From: Phenylobacterium sp.
GTDB taxonomy: Bacteria > Pseudomonadota > Alphaproteobacteria > Caulobacterales > Caulobacteraceae
Length of the DNA: 48,770 bases
Assembly (NCBI RefSeq): GCF_030693625.1
Contig: NZ_JAUYAF010000023.1
Location: forward strand, 1 to 48,770
Direction: 5' to 3'
The translations under genes were made by a program, and so were the position numbers. Every line of letters starts with the position of its first letter. The stretch's first letter is position 1. The notes under the pieces were generated by a model, which did no database searches, had not been told where the DNA came from, and saw nothing but the letters and a program-made list of their open reading frames with translations. Positions 1 through 9,088 of this stretch are shown here, piece by piece.

Positions 1-141
1 AGGCCCTATCGATCCTCAGCCGAGCGGGCCCAGGCCATCGAGCCCTGGACCAGAACCTACAATCTCCACAGACCCCACTCCGGCATCGCCGGTCTCACAC
101 CATGGCAGCGTGTGAACAACCTTCTTGGAAACGACACCTAG
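1..141 (+). mobile_element. C-terminal end of an IS481-type transposase (partial, cut by window edge)
   Basis: Frame 1 is open from the first base and ends at TAG 139-141, giving 46 residues. The stretch around RTYNLHRPHSGIAG and the close RVNNLLGNDT is the typical end of IS481/IS3-like DDE transposases (the YNxxRPHxxLGG signature). The rest lies outside the window. The end sequence ...GGAAACGACA (to about 136) resembles an IS481 terminal inverted repeat, whose outer tip reads TGTCGTTTCC inward. If so, the TAG stop comes from flanking chromosomal DNA. That stop overlaps the pleD stop codon (138-140, other strand). The family is recognised by eye, and the exact element end is inferred. Confidence 0.7.
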
Positions 142-1502
142 GCCGCCCGGGCGATGACCTTGTTGCGGCCTGAGGCCTTGGCCTCGTAGACGGCCTCGTC
201 GGCGCGCTTGAGCAGGGCTTCGGGGCGGTCCTCGGCCCCGAGCGTCGCGGCCACGCCGATGGAGATGGTGACGGTCAGCAGCTCGGCGCCGTTCATCACC
301 CGGAAGGGCGAGCCGGCGACGTGCAGCCGGATGCGTTCGGCGATCCGCTCGGCGTCCTCGATCTTGGTGTCGGGCATGACCACCACGAACTCCTCGCCGC
401 CGTAGCGGCACGGCAGGTCGATAGCGCGCACGTTGGAGGCCAGGCGCACGGCGAACTCGCGCAGCACCTCGTCGCCGACATCGTGGCCGTAGCCGTCGTT
501 GATCTTCTTGAAATGGTCGATGTCGATCAGCAGGCAGGCGACGGGATCGCCCCCGAGGGTGGCGCGCTTCACCAGGGCCTCCAGCTGTCCCACCATGTAG
601 CGGCGGTTGTGCAGGCCGGTGAGCTGGTCGGTGACGGCCAGTTCCAGGGAGTGGTCGAGATTATCGCGCAGATAGTCGGTGTAGCGCTTGCGCCGGATCT
701 GGGTTTTGGCGCGGGCCGACAGCTCCTGCGGGTCGATCGGCTTGGCCAGGATGTCGTTGACCCCGATCTCCAGGGCCTTCACCAGGCGCTGACGCTCGTC
801 GAAGTCGACGATGGCCAGGACCGGCAGGTGGCGGGTGGCCTCGTCGGAGCGAAGCTGGGCGGTGAAGCGCAAACCGTCGAAGGACCGCGCGGCCGCATTG
901 ACGATCACCAGGTCCACCGGACCCTTGGCGGTCATCAGGGCTTTTTCGGGATCGCTCTCGATGATCGGACGGTGCTCGATGGCCAGTTCAGAGGCGACGC
1001 GTTGGGCCTGGCGTTCGTGATCGTCGACGATCAGCACCCGGCCGCCAGAGCCGCCGAGCCGCGAGGCGGCGCCGGCGATGACCCCCATGCGGCGGCCCGA
1101 GGCCTCGCGGTCGCGCAGTTCGTCGATCACCATCTTCAGGCGGGTCAGGCTGCGCACCCGGGCGAACAGCATGACGTCGTCGATGGGCTTGGTGAGGAAT
1201 TCGTCGGCCCCGGCCTCGAGGCCTGCGATGCGGTCGGCGCGGCCGTCCAGGGCGGTCACCAGCACCACCGGCACATGGCGGGTCTCGGGATCGTCCTTCA
1301 GCCGGCGGCAGACCTGGAAGCCGTCCATGCCGGGCATCATGACGTCCAGCAGGACGATGTCGGGCTTTTCCTTGGCGGCGATGGCGAGCGCGGTCGGACC
1401 GTCATAGGCGATGAGCACTTCGTAGTACTCGGCCGAGAGCTTGGCTTCGAGGAGCCGGACGTTGGCTTCGATATCGTCGACGACAAGGATGCGCGCGGTC
1501 AT
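138..1502 (-). CDS. pleD: PleD-type response regulator and diguanylate cyclase
   Basis: The product is 454 aa, the length known for Caulobacter PleD. It has a first receiver domain (about 1-120, phospho-acceptor Asp53 in LLDVMMPGMDG), a second degenerate receiver domain (about 155-275), and a C-terminal GGDEF domain with an intact GGEEF active site. RAID lies five residues before GGEEF and matches the RxxD inhibitory c-di-GMP site, so both synthesis and feedback inhibition look intact. PleD makes c-di-GMP from two GTP at the stalked pole after phosphorylation by DivJ and drives motile-to-sessile development (family knowledge). The gene lies 5 bp after divK in the same direction, so the two should be co-transcribed. 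Its 3' end abuts an IS481 remnant, but the protein appears complete. Confidence 0.96.
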   Translation of the reverse strand: MTARILVVDDIEANVRLLEAKLSAEYYEVLIAYDGPTALAIAAKEKPDIVLLDVMMPGMDGFQVCRRLKDDPETRHVPVVLVTALDGRADRIAGLEAGADEFLTKPIDDVMLFARVRSLTRLKMVIDELRDREASGRRMGVIAGAASRLGGSGGRVLIVDDHERQAQRVASELAIEHRPIIESDPEKALMTAKGPVDLVIVNAAARSFDGLRFTAQLRSDEATRHLPVLAIVDFDERQRLVKALEIGVNDILAKPIDPQELSARAKTQIRRKRYTDYLRDNLDHSLELAVTDQLTGLHNRRYMVGQLEALVKRATLGGDPVACLLIDIDHFKKINDGYGHDVGDEVLREFAVRLASNVRAIDLPCRYGGEEFVVVMPDTKIEDAERIAERIRLHVAGSPFRVMNGAELLTVTISIGVAATLGAEDRPEALLKRADEAVYEAKASGRNKVIARAA

Positions 1503-1507
1503 GGCGG

Positions 1508-1873
1508 CTAACTCAAAAGACGACGGATGGTGTCGAGGAAGTGTGACACTGAAATGGGCTTGGAGATGTAGGCCTCGCAGCCGCCCTCGCGGATACGCTC
1601 CTCATCCCCCTTCATGGCGAAGGCGGTGACGGCGACCACGGGGATGTGGGCCAGTTCGTCATCTTCCTTCAGCCACTTGGTGACCTCCAGGCCCGAGATC
1701 TCGGGGAGCTGGATATCCATGAGGATCAGGTCCGGGCGGTGTTCGCGGGCGAGCGCCAGCGCCTGCAATCCCTCACGGGTCTGCAGCGTTTCGTAGCCTT
1801 GGGCATCGAGCAGATCATGAAAGAGCTTCATGTTCAGCTCGTTATCCTCGACGATGAGGACCTTCTTGGCCAT
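1508..1873 (-). CDS. divK: Single-domain response regulator DivK
   Basis: This is a 121-aa stand-alone receiver domain. The acidic pocket is ED near residues 9-10, Asp53 ([13 protein letters not shown]) is the phospho-acceptor, the conserved Thr/Ala switch lies in [12 protein letters not shown], and Lys lies in ISKPIS. There is no output domain. In Caulobacter, DivK is phosphorylated by DivJ and dephosphorylated by PleC, and it controls CckA through DivL and thereby CtrA activity. Location directly before pleD is the conserved Caulobacterales arrangement and supports the symbol. The upstream intergenic region carries a near-consensus CtrA box and a GANTC site. Confidence 0.95.
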   Translation of the reverse strand: MAKKVLIVEDNELNMKLFHDLLDAQGYETLQTREGLQALALAREHRPDLILMDIQLPEISGLEVTKWLKEDDELAHIPVVAVTAFAMKGDEERIREGGCEAYISKPISVSHFLDTIRRLLS

Positions 1874-1947
1874 TTTCGTCTGACGATCCTTGGTCTGGCG
1901 AATCGGTAACCGACCTCACCTTGAGCCCCTTGATCCCACGGATATCC

Positions 1948-1962
1948 TTAAATCCGCGTTAG
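1948..1962. promoter_or_regulatory. Near-consensus CtrA box between divK and the HAD gene
   Basis: The sequence TTAA-N7-TTAG matches the CtrA consensus TTAA-N7-TTAA with one mismatch. It lies 75 bp upstream of the divK start and 19 bp upstream of the divergent HAD-gene start. CtrA control of divK is established in Caulobacter crescentus. A GANTC CcrM methylation site (GAATC, 1900-1904) lies between the box and divK. No binding evidence is available from sequence. Confidence 0.45.
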
Positions 1963-1981
1963 TCGCATTCGGAGGCCCCCC

Positions 1982-2632
1982 GTGGCCGAACAGCCCCGCG
2001 CCCCTCGGCTCTCCGACCTGGGCGTCAAGACCGACAGGCCGCTGCTGATCGTCGACGTCGACGAGGTGCTGGGCCTGTTCATGCAAGGCTTTGGGACCTT
2101 TCTGGAGGGCCGGGGCCTGGAGTTCCGGGTCGACAAGTTCGCGCTGTTTCAGAACATCTACCGTCCAGGCGAGAGCGAACACCTGGCGATCGACGACGGA
2201 CGTAAGCACTACGAGGATTTTTTTCGATATGGCTGCGGCGACATGACGCCGACGCCAGGCGGCGCCCAGGCCTTGCAGGGGCTGTCCGAGCAGGCGGCCA
2301 TCGTGATCCTGACCAATGCGCCGGGCCCTGCCCGCCTGGCCCGCGCCCGCTGGCTGGGGCGGCACGGCATGGACTATCCGCTGATCCTCAACACCGGGCC
2401 CAAGGGTCCGCTGGCGGCGGGCCTCGCGGCCCAGACCGGCGGGCCCTCGGTGTTTATCGACGACCTGATCTCCAACCTCGACTCGGTGGCGGAGGTGGCC
2501 CCTCACGTGACCCGCTTCCAGCATGTGGCCGACCCGAGGCTGCGCCCGCTGGCCCCGTCCAAGCCGGACCTGCACACCCGCATCGACGACTGGGAAGAAC
2601 TGCGGGCGGCCATCGAGCAGACTATCGGCTAG
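1982..2632 (+). CDS. HAD-superfamily hydrolase-like protein
   Basis: The product is 216 aa. HAD motifs are visible in order: motif I DVDEV (about residues 22-26, in LLIVDVDEVLGLF), motif II TNA (about 111-113, in IVILTNAPG), a lysine in GPKGP (about 141), and motif IV IDD (about 160). The second motif I residue is Asp, as in phosphatases, but the substrate cannot be predicted. The GTG start at 1982 is chosen because GGAGG at 1971-1975 sits 6 bp upstream and the HAD core begins soon after. It is divergent from divK and lies about 50 bp before dinB. Confidence 0.8.
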   Translation: MAEQPRAPRLSDLGVKTDRPLLIVDVDEVLGLFMQGFGTFLEGRGLEFRVDKFALFQNIYRPGESEHLAIDDGRKHYEDFFRYGCGDMTPTPGGAQALQGLSEQAAIVILTNAPGPARLARARWLGRHGMDYPLILNTGPKGPLAAGLAAQTGGPSVFIDDLISNLDSVAEVAPHVTRFQHVADPRLRPLAPSKPDLHTRIDDWEELRAAIEQTIG

Positions 2633-2684
2633 CAGAACAAAACGGGTATGTTGCCCGCATGACCGGCCCCGTGGAGAAAGAGTC

Positions 2685-3962
2685 GTGAGCGCGCTCTGCC
2701 GCGACTGCTTCCATCATGGCGACTTCGAGCGCAGGTGCCCCGCCTGCGGCTCGCCGCGGATCGTGGCGCACGCCGAGCTGGACAGCCTGTCCATCGCCCA
2801 CATGGACTGCGACGCCTTCTACGCCTCGGTGGAGAAGCGCGATCGGCCTGAGCTGCGGGACCTGCCGGTGATCGTCGGCGGCGGCCGGCGCGGGGTGGTG
2901 ACCACCTGCTGCTACATCGCCCGGATCAATGGCGTGCGATCGGCCATGCCGATGTTCAAGGCCATCAAGGCCTGCCCCCAGGCGGTGATCATCAAGCCGG
3001 ATTTCAACAAGTACCGCACCGAGAGCCGGCGGATCATGGCGATGATGGCCGACCTGACGCCTCTGGTTCAGCCCCTGTCCCTGGACGAGGCCTGGATGGA
3101 CCTGTCAGGAACCGAGCGCCTGCACGGCGCCAAGCCCGCCGAGACCCTGGCCCGGCTGCAGACCCGCATTGAGTCCGAGGTGGGGATCACCGTCTCCATC
3201 GGCCTGGCGGCCAACAAGTTCCTGGCCAAGATCGCCTCGGACCTGGACAAGCCGCGCGGCTTCTCGGTGATCGGGGCCGAGGCGACCGAGTTTCTGGCCC
3301 GGAAGCCGGTGGGCATCCTGCCGGGCGTGGGACCGGCCATGGTGTCCAGCCTGGAAAGCTCCAACTTCGTCACCGTGGGAGATATCGCGCGCGCCGACAT
3401 CAAGGACCTGGCCGCCCGCTTTGGCCCCAACGGCCTGCGCCTGCACGCCCTGGCCCATGGCCGCGACACCCGGGTGGTCAATCCCGACCAGATCCGCAAG
3501 TCGATCAGCGCCGAGACCACCTTCAACGAAGACCTGCGCAGGCAGGCCGACCTGGAGGAGCAACTTCCGTGGCTGGCGGAAAAGGTCGGGCGTCAGGCCC
3601 GGAGCGGCAATGTGGCCGGCCGGGTGGTGACGCTGAAACTGCGCGGCGCCGATTTCAAGATCATCACCCGGCGCAAGACCCTGCCCGTCCCCACCCAGAC
3701 GACGCGGTCCATCCTGGCCATCGGCAAGGAACTGCTGGCGGCCGAACTGAAGAGCGGTGGCGCCAACCGCTCCTGGCGGCTGATCGGGGTCGGCATCACC
3801 GATCTCATCGAACCGCAGGACGTGGAGGACGACTTCTTCGGGGGCGACGAACGCCGGACCCTGGCCGGAGAGAAGACCGCCGACGCGATCCGGGCGCGAT
3901 TCGGAGCCACAGCGCTGACCTCCGCGCGCGCCTTGCGCGGGAAATCCTCGGCTCAGGATTGA
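2685..3962 (+). CDS. dinB: DNA polymerase IV (Y-family, translesion) with N-terminal zinc ribbon
   Basis: The product is 425 aa from GTG 2685. Residues 1-25 carry CxxC...CxxC (Cys 5, 8, 18, 21), a small zinc-ribbon-like extension absent from E. coli DinB. The polymerase core follows: AHMDCDAFYASVE with Asp41 as first metal ligand, and LSLDEAW with Asp134/Glu135 as the second catalytic cluster. It then has the helix-hairpin-helix part (GILPGVGPAM) and the little-finger domain (about 265-370). Y-family polymerases copy damaged DNA with low fidelity. The reading frame is open further upstream, but that part overlaps the HAD gene. The GTG start puts the CxxC at the N-terminus. No alphaproteobacterial LexA box (GTTC-N7-GTTC) was found upstream. 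Confidence 0.93.
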   Translation: MSALCRDCFHHGDFERRCPACGSPRIVAHAELDSLSIAHMDCDAFYASVEKRDRPELRDLPVIVGGGRRGVVTTCCYIARINGVRSAMPMFKAIKACPQAVIIKPDFNKYRTESRRIMAMMADLTPLVQPLSLDEAWMDLSGTERLHGAKPAETLARLQTRIESEVGITVSIGLAANKFLAKIASDLDKPRGFSVIGAEATEFLARKPVGILPGVGPAMVSSLESSNFVTVGDIARADIKDLAARFGPNGLRLHALAHGRDTRVVNPDQIRKSISAETTFNEDLRRQADLEEQLPWLAEKVGRQARSGNVAGRVVTLKLRGADFKIITRRKTLPVPTQTTRSILAIGKELLAAELKSGGANRSWRLIGVGITDLIEPQDVEDDFFGGDERRTLAGEKTADAIRARFGATALTSARALRGKSSAQD

Positions 3963-4128
3963 ATACCAGGGGGCCGGCGCCCATCTGCCAGCCTGTTAGC
4001 ATGGTAAAAACTGTGGCCTTTCGGACGAACTCGCATCGCGCGACCATTTCGACCCTTCCATACGGCCGTCTTTTCCATATCTAATCCATCTGTAGGGCGG
4101 TCCCGTGACCGCCGAGGAGACCTGTTCG

Positions 4129-4458
4129 ATGGCCGAGCGAAAGCAAGGTGATCAGGAGACGGGCGTGAAATCGGCGGTCATCACCAAGACCAAGCCGAAG
4201 ACGCAAAAGCCGTCTCTGTACCGGGTGCTGCTCCTCAACGACGACTACACTCCGATGGAGTTCGTCGTTTATGTGCTTGAGCAGTACTTCCATAAGTCGC
4301 GCGAAGAGGCGACGACGATCATGCTGCATGTCCACCAACACGGTGTGGGCGTCTGCGGCGTGTTCACCTACGAAGTGGCGGAAACAAAGGTGGCCCAGGT
4401 CGTTGATACCGCGCGCCGGCATCAGCATCCGTTGCAATGCACTATGGAAAAGGATTGA
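4129..4458 (+). CDS. clpS: ATP-dependent Clp protease adaptor ClpS
   Basis: The product is 109 aa. The core [20 protein letters not shown]...[21 protein letters not shown] is the ClpS fold, including the N-degron pocket residues of the [10 protein letters not shown] and MLHVHQ segments. ClpS delivers N-end-rule substrates to ClpAP. The start at ATG 4129 is preferred over GTG 4105 because GAGGAGA (4114-4120) sits 8 bp before it. The GTG falls in the loop of a 7-bp hairpin (arms 4096-4102 and 4107-4113) just upstream of that ribosome binding site. It precedes clpA by 8 bp, the usual clpS-clpA operon. Confidence 0.95.
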   Translation: MAERKQGDQETGVKSAVITKTKPKTQKPSLYRVLLLNDDYTPMEFVVYVLEQYFHKSREEATTIMLHVHQHGVGVCGVFTYEVAETKVAQVVDTARRHQHPLQCTMEKD

Positions 4459-4466
4459 GGCCCAGA

Positions 4467-6800
4467 TTGCCGTCATTCTCACGCCACTTAGAAGAATCCC
4501 TCCACCGCGCGGTGGCCTTCGCCAACCAGCGAAAGCACGAGTACGCGACCCTGGAGCATCTGCTCCTGTCCCTCATCGACGATGAGGACGCAGCCGGCGT
4601 GATGAAAGCCTGCGACGTCGAGCTTCCGTCGCTGAAGACGACTCTGACCAACTACGTGGACAACGAGCTGCGCTCGCTGGTGGTGGACGATGGCGAGGAC
4701 GCCAAGCCCACGCCCAGCTTCCAGCGCGTGATCCAGCGCGCGGTCATCCACGTGCAGTCCTCGGGCCGCGAAGAAGTGACCGGCGCAAACGTGCTGGTGG
4801 CCATCTTCTCCGAGCGCGAGAGCCATGCCGCCTACTTCCTGCAGGAGCAGGACATGACGCGGTATGACGCGGTGAACTACATCGCCCACGGCATCGCCAA
4901 GAAGGCCGGCGCCGAGGGCGCGGCCAAGCCCGTCAAGGGTGCGGAAGACGAGGACAAGCCCGCGGTGAAGACCGGCGGAGAAGCCCTCGAGGCCTACTGC
5001 GTCAACCTCAACGAGAAGGCCAAGCAGGGCAAGGTCGACCCGCTCATCGGACGTTCGTCCGAAGTCGAGCGCTGCATCCAGATCCTGTGCCGCCGCACCA
5101 AGAACAACCCCCTGCTGGTGGGCGACCCCGGCGTGGGCAAGACCGCCATCGCCGAGGGCCTGGCGCGCAAGATCGTCAATCACCAGGTCCCCGAGGTGCT
5201 GGCCAACGCCACCATCTTCTCCCTCGACATGGGCAGCCTGCTGGCGGGCACCCGCTATCGCGGCGACTTCGAAGAGCGCGTGAAGCAGGTGGTCAAGGAA
5301 CTGGAGAACCACGCCGACGCGATCCTGTTCATCGACGAGATCCACACGGTGATCGGCGCCGGCGCCACCAGCGGCGGGGCCATGGACGCCTCCAACCTGC
5401 TGAAGCCGGCCCTGGCCTCGGGCTCCCTGCGCTGCATGGGCTCGACGACCTACAAGGAGTTCCGTCAGCACTTCGAGAAGGATCGGGCGCTCGTCCGGCG
5501 CTTCCAGAAGATCGACGTGAACGAGCCGACGATCGAGGACACCATCAAGATCCTCAAGGGGCTGAAGACCTACTACGAGGACTTCCACAAGCTCCGCTAC
5601 ACCAACGACGCCATCAAGGCGGCGGTGGAACTGTCGGCCCGCTACATCACCGACCGCAAGCTGCCCGACAAGGCCATCGACATCATCGATGAGGCGGGCG
5701 CGAGCCAGATGCTGCTGCCGGAGGGTCGTCGCAAGAAGACCATCGGCCTGAAGGAGGTCGAGGCCGTTGTCGCCAAGATCGCCCGCATCCCGCCCAAGTC
5801 GGTGTCCAAGACCGACACCGAGGCGCTGAAGCAGCTGCACGAGGACCTGAAGCGCGCCGTCTACGGTCAGGACGACGCCATCGAGCAGCTGTCGGCGGCC
5901 ATGAAGATGGCCCGCGCCGGCCTACGCGATCCCAACAAGCCGATCGGCTGCTACCTGTTCTCGGGCCCCACCGGCACCGGCAAGACCGAGACCGCGCGGC
6001 AACTGGCCGGCACCATGGGCATCGAGCTGCTGCGGTTCGACATGTCGGAATACATGGAGCGCCACACGGTCAGCCGCCTGATCGGCGCGCCTCCCGGCTA
6101 TGTCGGGTTCGACCAGGGCGGCCTGCTGACCGACGCCGTCGACCAGCACCCGCACTGCGTGGTGCTGCTAGACGAGATCGAAAAGGCCCACCCGGACGTC
6201 TTCAACATCCTGCTGCAGGTCATGGACCACGGGGTTCTCACCGACTCCAACGGCAAGAAGGTCGATTTCCGTAACGTGGTCCTGATCATGACCACCAACG
6301 CCGGCGCCTCCGACGCCCAGCGCAACGCCATCGGCTTCGGCCGCGGGAAGCAGGCTGACGAGGTCGACGAAGCCCTGAAGCGCCTGTTCACGCCGGAATT
6401 CCGCAACCGCCTCGACGCGGTGGTGGCGTTCAAGCCGCTGACCCAGGACATCATCCGCCAGGTGGTCCAGAAGTTCGTCATCCAGCTGGAAGCGCAACTG
6501 GCCGACCGTCACGTCACCATCGAGACCACGGACGAGGCCGCCGACTGGCTGGCCAAGAACGGGTTTGACGAGCTCTACGGCGCCCGGCCCCTGGCCCGGG
6601 TCATCCAGGAGCACATCAAGAAGCCGCTGGCCGACGAGATCCTGTTCGGCAAGCTGGTGAAGGGTGGCCACGTGAAGGTGGTGCTGAAGGACTCCAAGCT
6701 GGCCTTCGAGATCGAGGGCGAGAACACCGAGCCCGGCGCGCCGATCATCGAGAACCCCGCCGAGGACGCGGCCAACGCCGCGCCGGAGCTGGCCGGCTAA
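4467..6800 (+). CDS. clpA: ATP-dependent Clp protease ATP-binding subunit ClpA
   Basis: The product is 777 aa from a TTG start. The N domain (about 1-145) binds ClpS. AAA+ module 1 has Walker A GDPGVGKT (Lys225) and Walker B ILFIDEIH. Module 2 has Walker A GPTGTGKT (Lys506), Walker [12 protein letters not shown] and the ClpP-docking loop NAIGFGRG. ClpA unfolds substrates and feeds them to ClpP. The start is chosen as TTG 4467 because GAGG (4457-4460) lies 6 bp upstream and the product then begins [14 protein letters not shown] like known ClpA. The longer in-frame ATG at 4437 lies inside clpS. A strong terminator follows the gene. Confidence 0.96.
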   Translation: MPSFSRHLEESLHRAVAFANQRKHEYATLEHLLLSLIDDEDAAGVMKACDVELPSLKTTLTNYVDNELRSLVVDDGEDAKPTPSFQRVIQRAVIHVQSSGREEVTGANVLVAIFSERESHAAYFLQEQDMTRYDAVNYIAHGIAKKAGAEGAAKPVKGAEDEDKPAVKTGGEALEAYCVNLNEKAKQGKVDPLIGRSSEVERCIQILCRRTKNNPLLVGDPGVGKTAIAEGLARKIVNHQVPEVLANATIFSLDMGSLLAGTRYRGDFEERVKQVVKELENHADAILFIDEIHTVIGAGATSGGAMDASNLLKPALASGSLRCMGSTTYKEFRQHFEKDRALVRRFQKIDVNEPTIEDTIKILKGLKTYYEDFHKLRYTNDAIKAAVELSARYITDRKLPDKAIDIIDEAGASQMLLPEGRRKKTIGLKEVEAVVAKIARIPPKSVSKTDTEALKQLHEDLKRAVYGQDDAIEQLSAAMKMARAGLRDPNKPIGCYLFSGPTGTGKTETARQLAGTMGIELLRFDMSEYMERHTVSRLIGAPPGYVGFDQGGLLTDAVDQHPHCVVLLDEIEKAHPDVFNILLQVMDHGVLTDSNGKKVDFRNVVLIMTTNAGASDAQRNAIGFGRGKQADEVDEALKRLFTPEFRNRLDAVVAFKPLTQDIIRQVVQKFVIQLEAQLADRHVTIETTDEAADWLAKNGFDELYGARPLARVIQEHIKKPLADEILFGKLVKGGHVKVVLKDSKLAFEIEGENTEPGAPIIENPAEDAANAAPELAG

Positions 6801-6829
6801 GGACAGACTCCCGACTTCGAGCACAATCG

Positions 6830-6854
6830 AACCCCAGGCCCTCAGCCTGGGGTT
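6830..6854 (+). terminator. Rho-independent terminator of clpS-clpA
   Basis: A perfect 10-bp stem (arms 6830-6839 and 6845-6854) with loop CCTCA is followed by CTTTGTT. It sits 30 bp after the clpA stop codon. Confidence 0.85.
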
Positions 6855-6980
6855 CTTTGTTGCGCCATCTACGGGTGGTGGCCGAATCACACCGCCCACC
6901 AATAACCTCCACCATGGTCGTACTTCCCGACCCACGATTGAGCCCAGGCCTAGGGTCTATGCCAACCAGGGGGTGGTTCA

Positions 6981-9083
6981 GTGGCGTCGCGTATCGAGCT
7001 CTTTCGACCGGCCCAGGCCCCACGCGCCGATGGCCTGAACCTGGCCTTCCTGGCGGCCTACGCGATCTGCGCCCTGCTGGCCTACGCCTGGACCACCAGC
7101 ATCAACGGGCTCGCCGTGCTCTGGATCTGCAACGGCCTACTGACCACCGGCCTGCTCCTCCTGCCGCGTCAACAGGCCATCGCGCTGGCCGTCCTGTGCA
7201 CGACCATCGACTTTCTGGCCGCTCTGAATAGCGGCAGCGCGCCCTTGCGGGCCGCGCTCATCGCAGGGTGCGACTTAACCGAAGCGGTCCTCGCCGCGAT
7301 CCTGGCCCGACGCGTGTGCGGCGCCGGGTTGGACATGAATGTCCTGCCCCGGTTCCGGAATTTCGTCCTGCTGGCGGCCCTTCCGGCCACGGTCACCGTG
7401 GGCACCCTCGGCGCCTGCCTCGCGGCCCTGATGTTCAGGGACGACTTCGTGACGGCCTGGAAGACCTGGGTGTTCGGGGACTCCCTGGGGATGATCGTAG
7501 GGGCGCCGGCCGCCCTGCTGCTGGCGCGGTTCCGACGCTATGACGTCGGCGCGGCGGCATCGCGCTTCGAGACCTTTGGCCTGATCGGCCTGGTGCTTGG
7601 GGCGGCCGCCCTGATCTTCGCCACGCCCCTGCCCGCCCTCTTCCTGATGTTTCCCCTGGGCCTGCTGGTGGTGATCCGGCTCAGCAGTCCCTACACGGCG
7701 CTGATGGCCATGCTGGTGTCGTTCATCGCCGCAAGCGCCACCGTGGCGGGCCAAGGGCCCATCGTGGCCGAGTTCCCGGGTGACATGCCGCGGCAGATAC
7801 TGGTGCTGCAGCTCTATCTGGCCACCCTGGTGAGCTCGGCCCTCATCCTGTCCAGCGTGCTGGCCCAGCGCACCGCGGCCCAGGTCAGCCTGCGCCGGGC
7901 CCTCGCCGTGGCCCGCGCCGCCCGCCGCGACGCGGTGGCCGCCGACGGGGCGAAGGGGCGTTTCCTGGCGATCATGAGCCACGAGATGCGCACGCCCCTG
8001 AACGGCATCAAGGGCCATGCCCAACTCTTGACCGCGCGCGCCGACCTGGCGCCCCAGGCGCGGGAGCAACTGGGTGTGATCCAGGCCTCATGCCAGGTGC
8101 TGCTCTCCCTGATCACCAATATCCTGGACTATTCGCGGCTGGGTTCCGGTGCGCCCCTCCCCGCCCCTGCCCCCCTCGTCCTCGCCGACCTCGTACGGAC
8201 GGCCGGCGGCATCGTAGGGCCGAGCCTGGGGCGCCTGACCCTGAGGGTTGATGTCTCGGCGGTCGAGGGCGTGGTCCATGAAGGTAACGAGGACCACATC
8301 CTCCAGCTCCTTCTCTACCTGCTGGGCAATGCTGTGAAATTCACCGACCAGGGTCATATCGCGGTGCGGGTGACGCTGTCGCCTGAGGCGGGCGCCGACC
8401 GGGTGCGGGTGAGTGTGCGCGACACGGGCGTCGGCCTCGCCCCCGAGGCGATGACCCAGCTGTTCCAGCCCTTCACCCAGGCCGACACCAGCGCCACGCG
8501 CCGGTTCGAGGGCGCCGGCCTGGGCCTGGCCACCTCCAAGTCCCTGGTCGAGCAGATGCAAGGGCGGATCGGGGTCGAGAGCGTTCTCGGCGAGGGTTCG
8601 GAATTCTGGTTCGAGATCCCGCTGCCCCGCCTTGAAGCGTCACCTGAGGCCCCCTCGGCCGAGAGCAGCAGTCTCGGCGCCGGTCGCATCCTGGTGGTCG
8701 ACGACCATCCCGTGAACCGTCAGGTGGCCTCGATGATGCTGCTGGCCGCGGGGTTCGACGTGGAGACAGCCGAGGACGGCGCTCAGGCGGTGGAGGCGGT
8801 GCGCAGCCGCCCCTTCGACGTCGTGTTCATGGATATCCACATGCCGGTCATGGACGGCCTGGCAGCCTGCCGCGCGATCCGGGCCCTGGAAGGCGACAGG
8901 GCCAACACCCCCGTGGTGGCGATCACAGCAGCCACCCTGCCCGAGGATGTGGTCCGCTGCCACGAGGCCGGCATGAACGCCCACCTCGCCAAGCCCATAG
9001 AGCAGGAGCAGCTGGTGGCCGCCGCCGCTCATCCCTGGCGAGCGGCGGCCGGCCCCTCGTGGCCGGAGACCGCCACCGCCTGA
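6981..9083 (+). CDS. MASE1-type membrane hybrid sensor histidine kinase
   Basis: The product is 700 aa from GTG 6981, with a GGGGG-type ribosome binding site just upstream. Residues about 15-295 form a multi-helix membrane region resembling the MASE1 sensor domain. A coiled linker is followed by the dimerisation domain with FLAIMSHEMRTPLNG (phospho-acceptor His334). The catalytic ATPase domain has an N box (LLYLLGNAVKFT), G1 (VRDTGVGLAP) and G2 (GAGLGLATSK). A C-terminal receiver domain (about 570-690) has Asp618 in VVFMDIHMPVMDG. There is no GGDEF or helix-turn-helix output, so it probably passes phosphate to an unlinked phosphotransferase. The signal is unknown. It stands alone between a terminator and the convergent HIT gene. 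Confidence 0.88.
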   Translation: MASRIELFRPAQAPRADGLNLAFLAAYAICALLAYAWTTSINGLAVLWICNGLLTTGLLLLPRQQAIALAVLCTTIDFLAALNSGSAPLRAALIAGCDLTEAVLAAILARRVCGAGLDMNVLPRFRNFVLLAALPATVTVGTLGACLAALMFRDDFVTAWKTWVFGDSLGMIVGAPAALLLARFRRYDVGAAASRFETFGLIGLVLGAAALIFATPLPALFLMFPLGLLVVIRLSSPYTALMAMLVSFIAASATVAGQGPIVAEFPGDMPRQILVLQLYLATLVSSALILSSVLAQRTAAQVSLRRALAVARAARRDAVAADGAKGRFLAIMSHEMRTPLNGIKGHAQLLTARADLAPQAREQLGVIQASCQVLLSLITNILDYSRLGSGAPLPAPAPLVLADLVRTAGGIVGPSLGRLTLRVDVSAVEGVVHEGNEDHILQLLLYLLGNAVKFTDQGHIAVRVTLSPEAGADRVRVSVRDTGVGLAPEAMTQLFQPFTQADTSATRRFEGAGLGLATSKSLVEQMQGRIGVESVLGEGSEFWFEIPLPRLEASPEAPSAESSSLGAGRILVVDDHPVNRQVASMMLLAAGFDVETAEDGAQAVEAVRSRPFDVVFMDIHMPVMDGLAACRAIRALEGDRANTPVVAITAATLPEDVVRCHEAGMNAHLAKPIEQEQLVAAAAHPWRAAAGPSWPETATA

Positions 9084-9088
9084 GAAAC

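Noticed and set aside
321..1511. Long plus-strand open frame (396 codons) opposite pleD
   Set aside because: It is antisense to the clearly coding pleD frame, has no family resemblance, and is the usual shadow in GC-rich DNA.
2633..2684. Possible LexA box before dinB (GAAC near 2636)
   Set aside because: The second half-site is missing: GAAC-N7 is followed by GTAT instead of GAAC.
4488..5840. 450-codon minus-strand open frame opposite clpA
   Set aside because: It is Leu/Val/Gly/His-rich shadow composition lying wholly within clpA, which has all expected motifs.
6800..6860. tRNA-like or small RNA gene after clpA
   Set aside because: The only structure is a terminator hairpin. There is no cloverleaf or T-loop motif.
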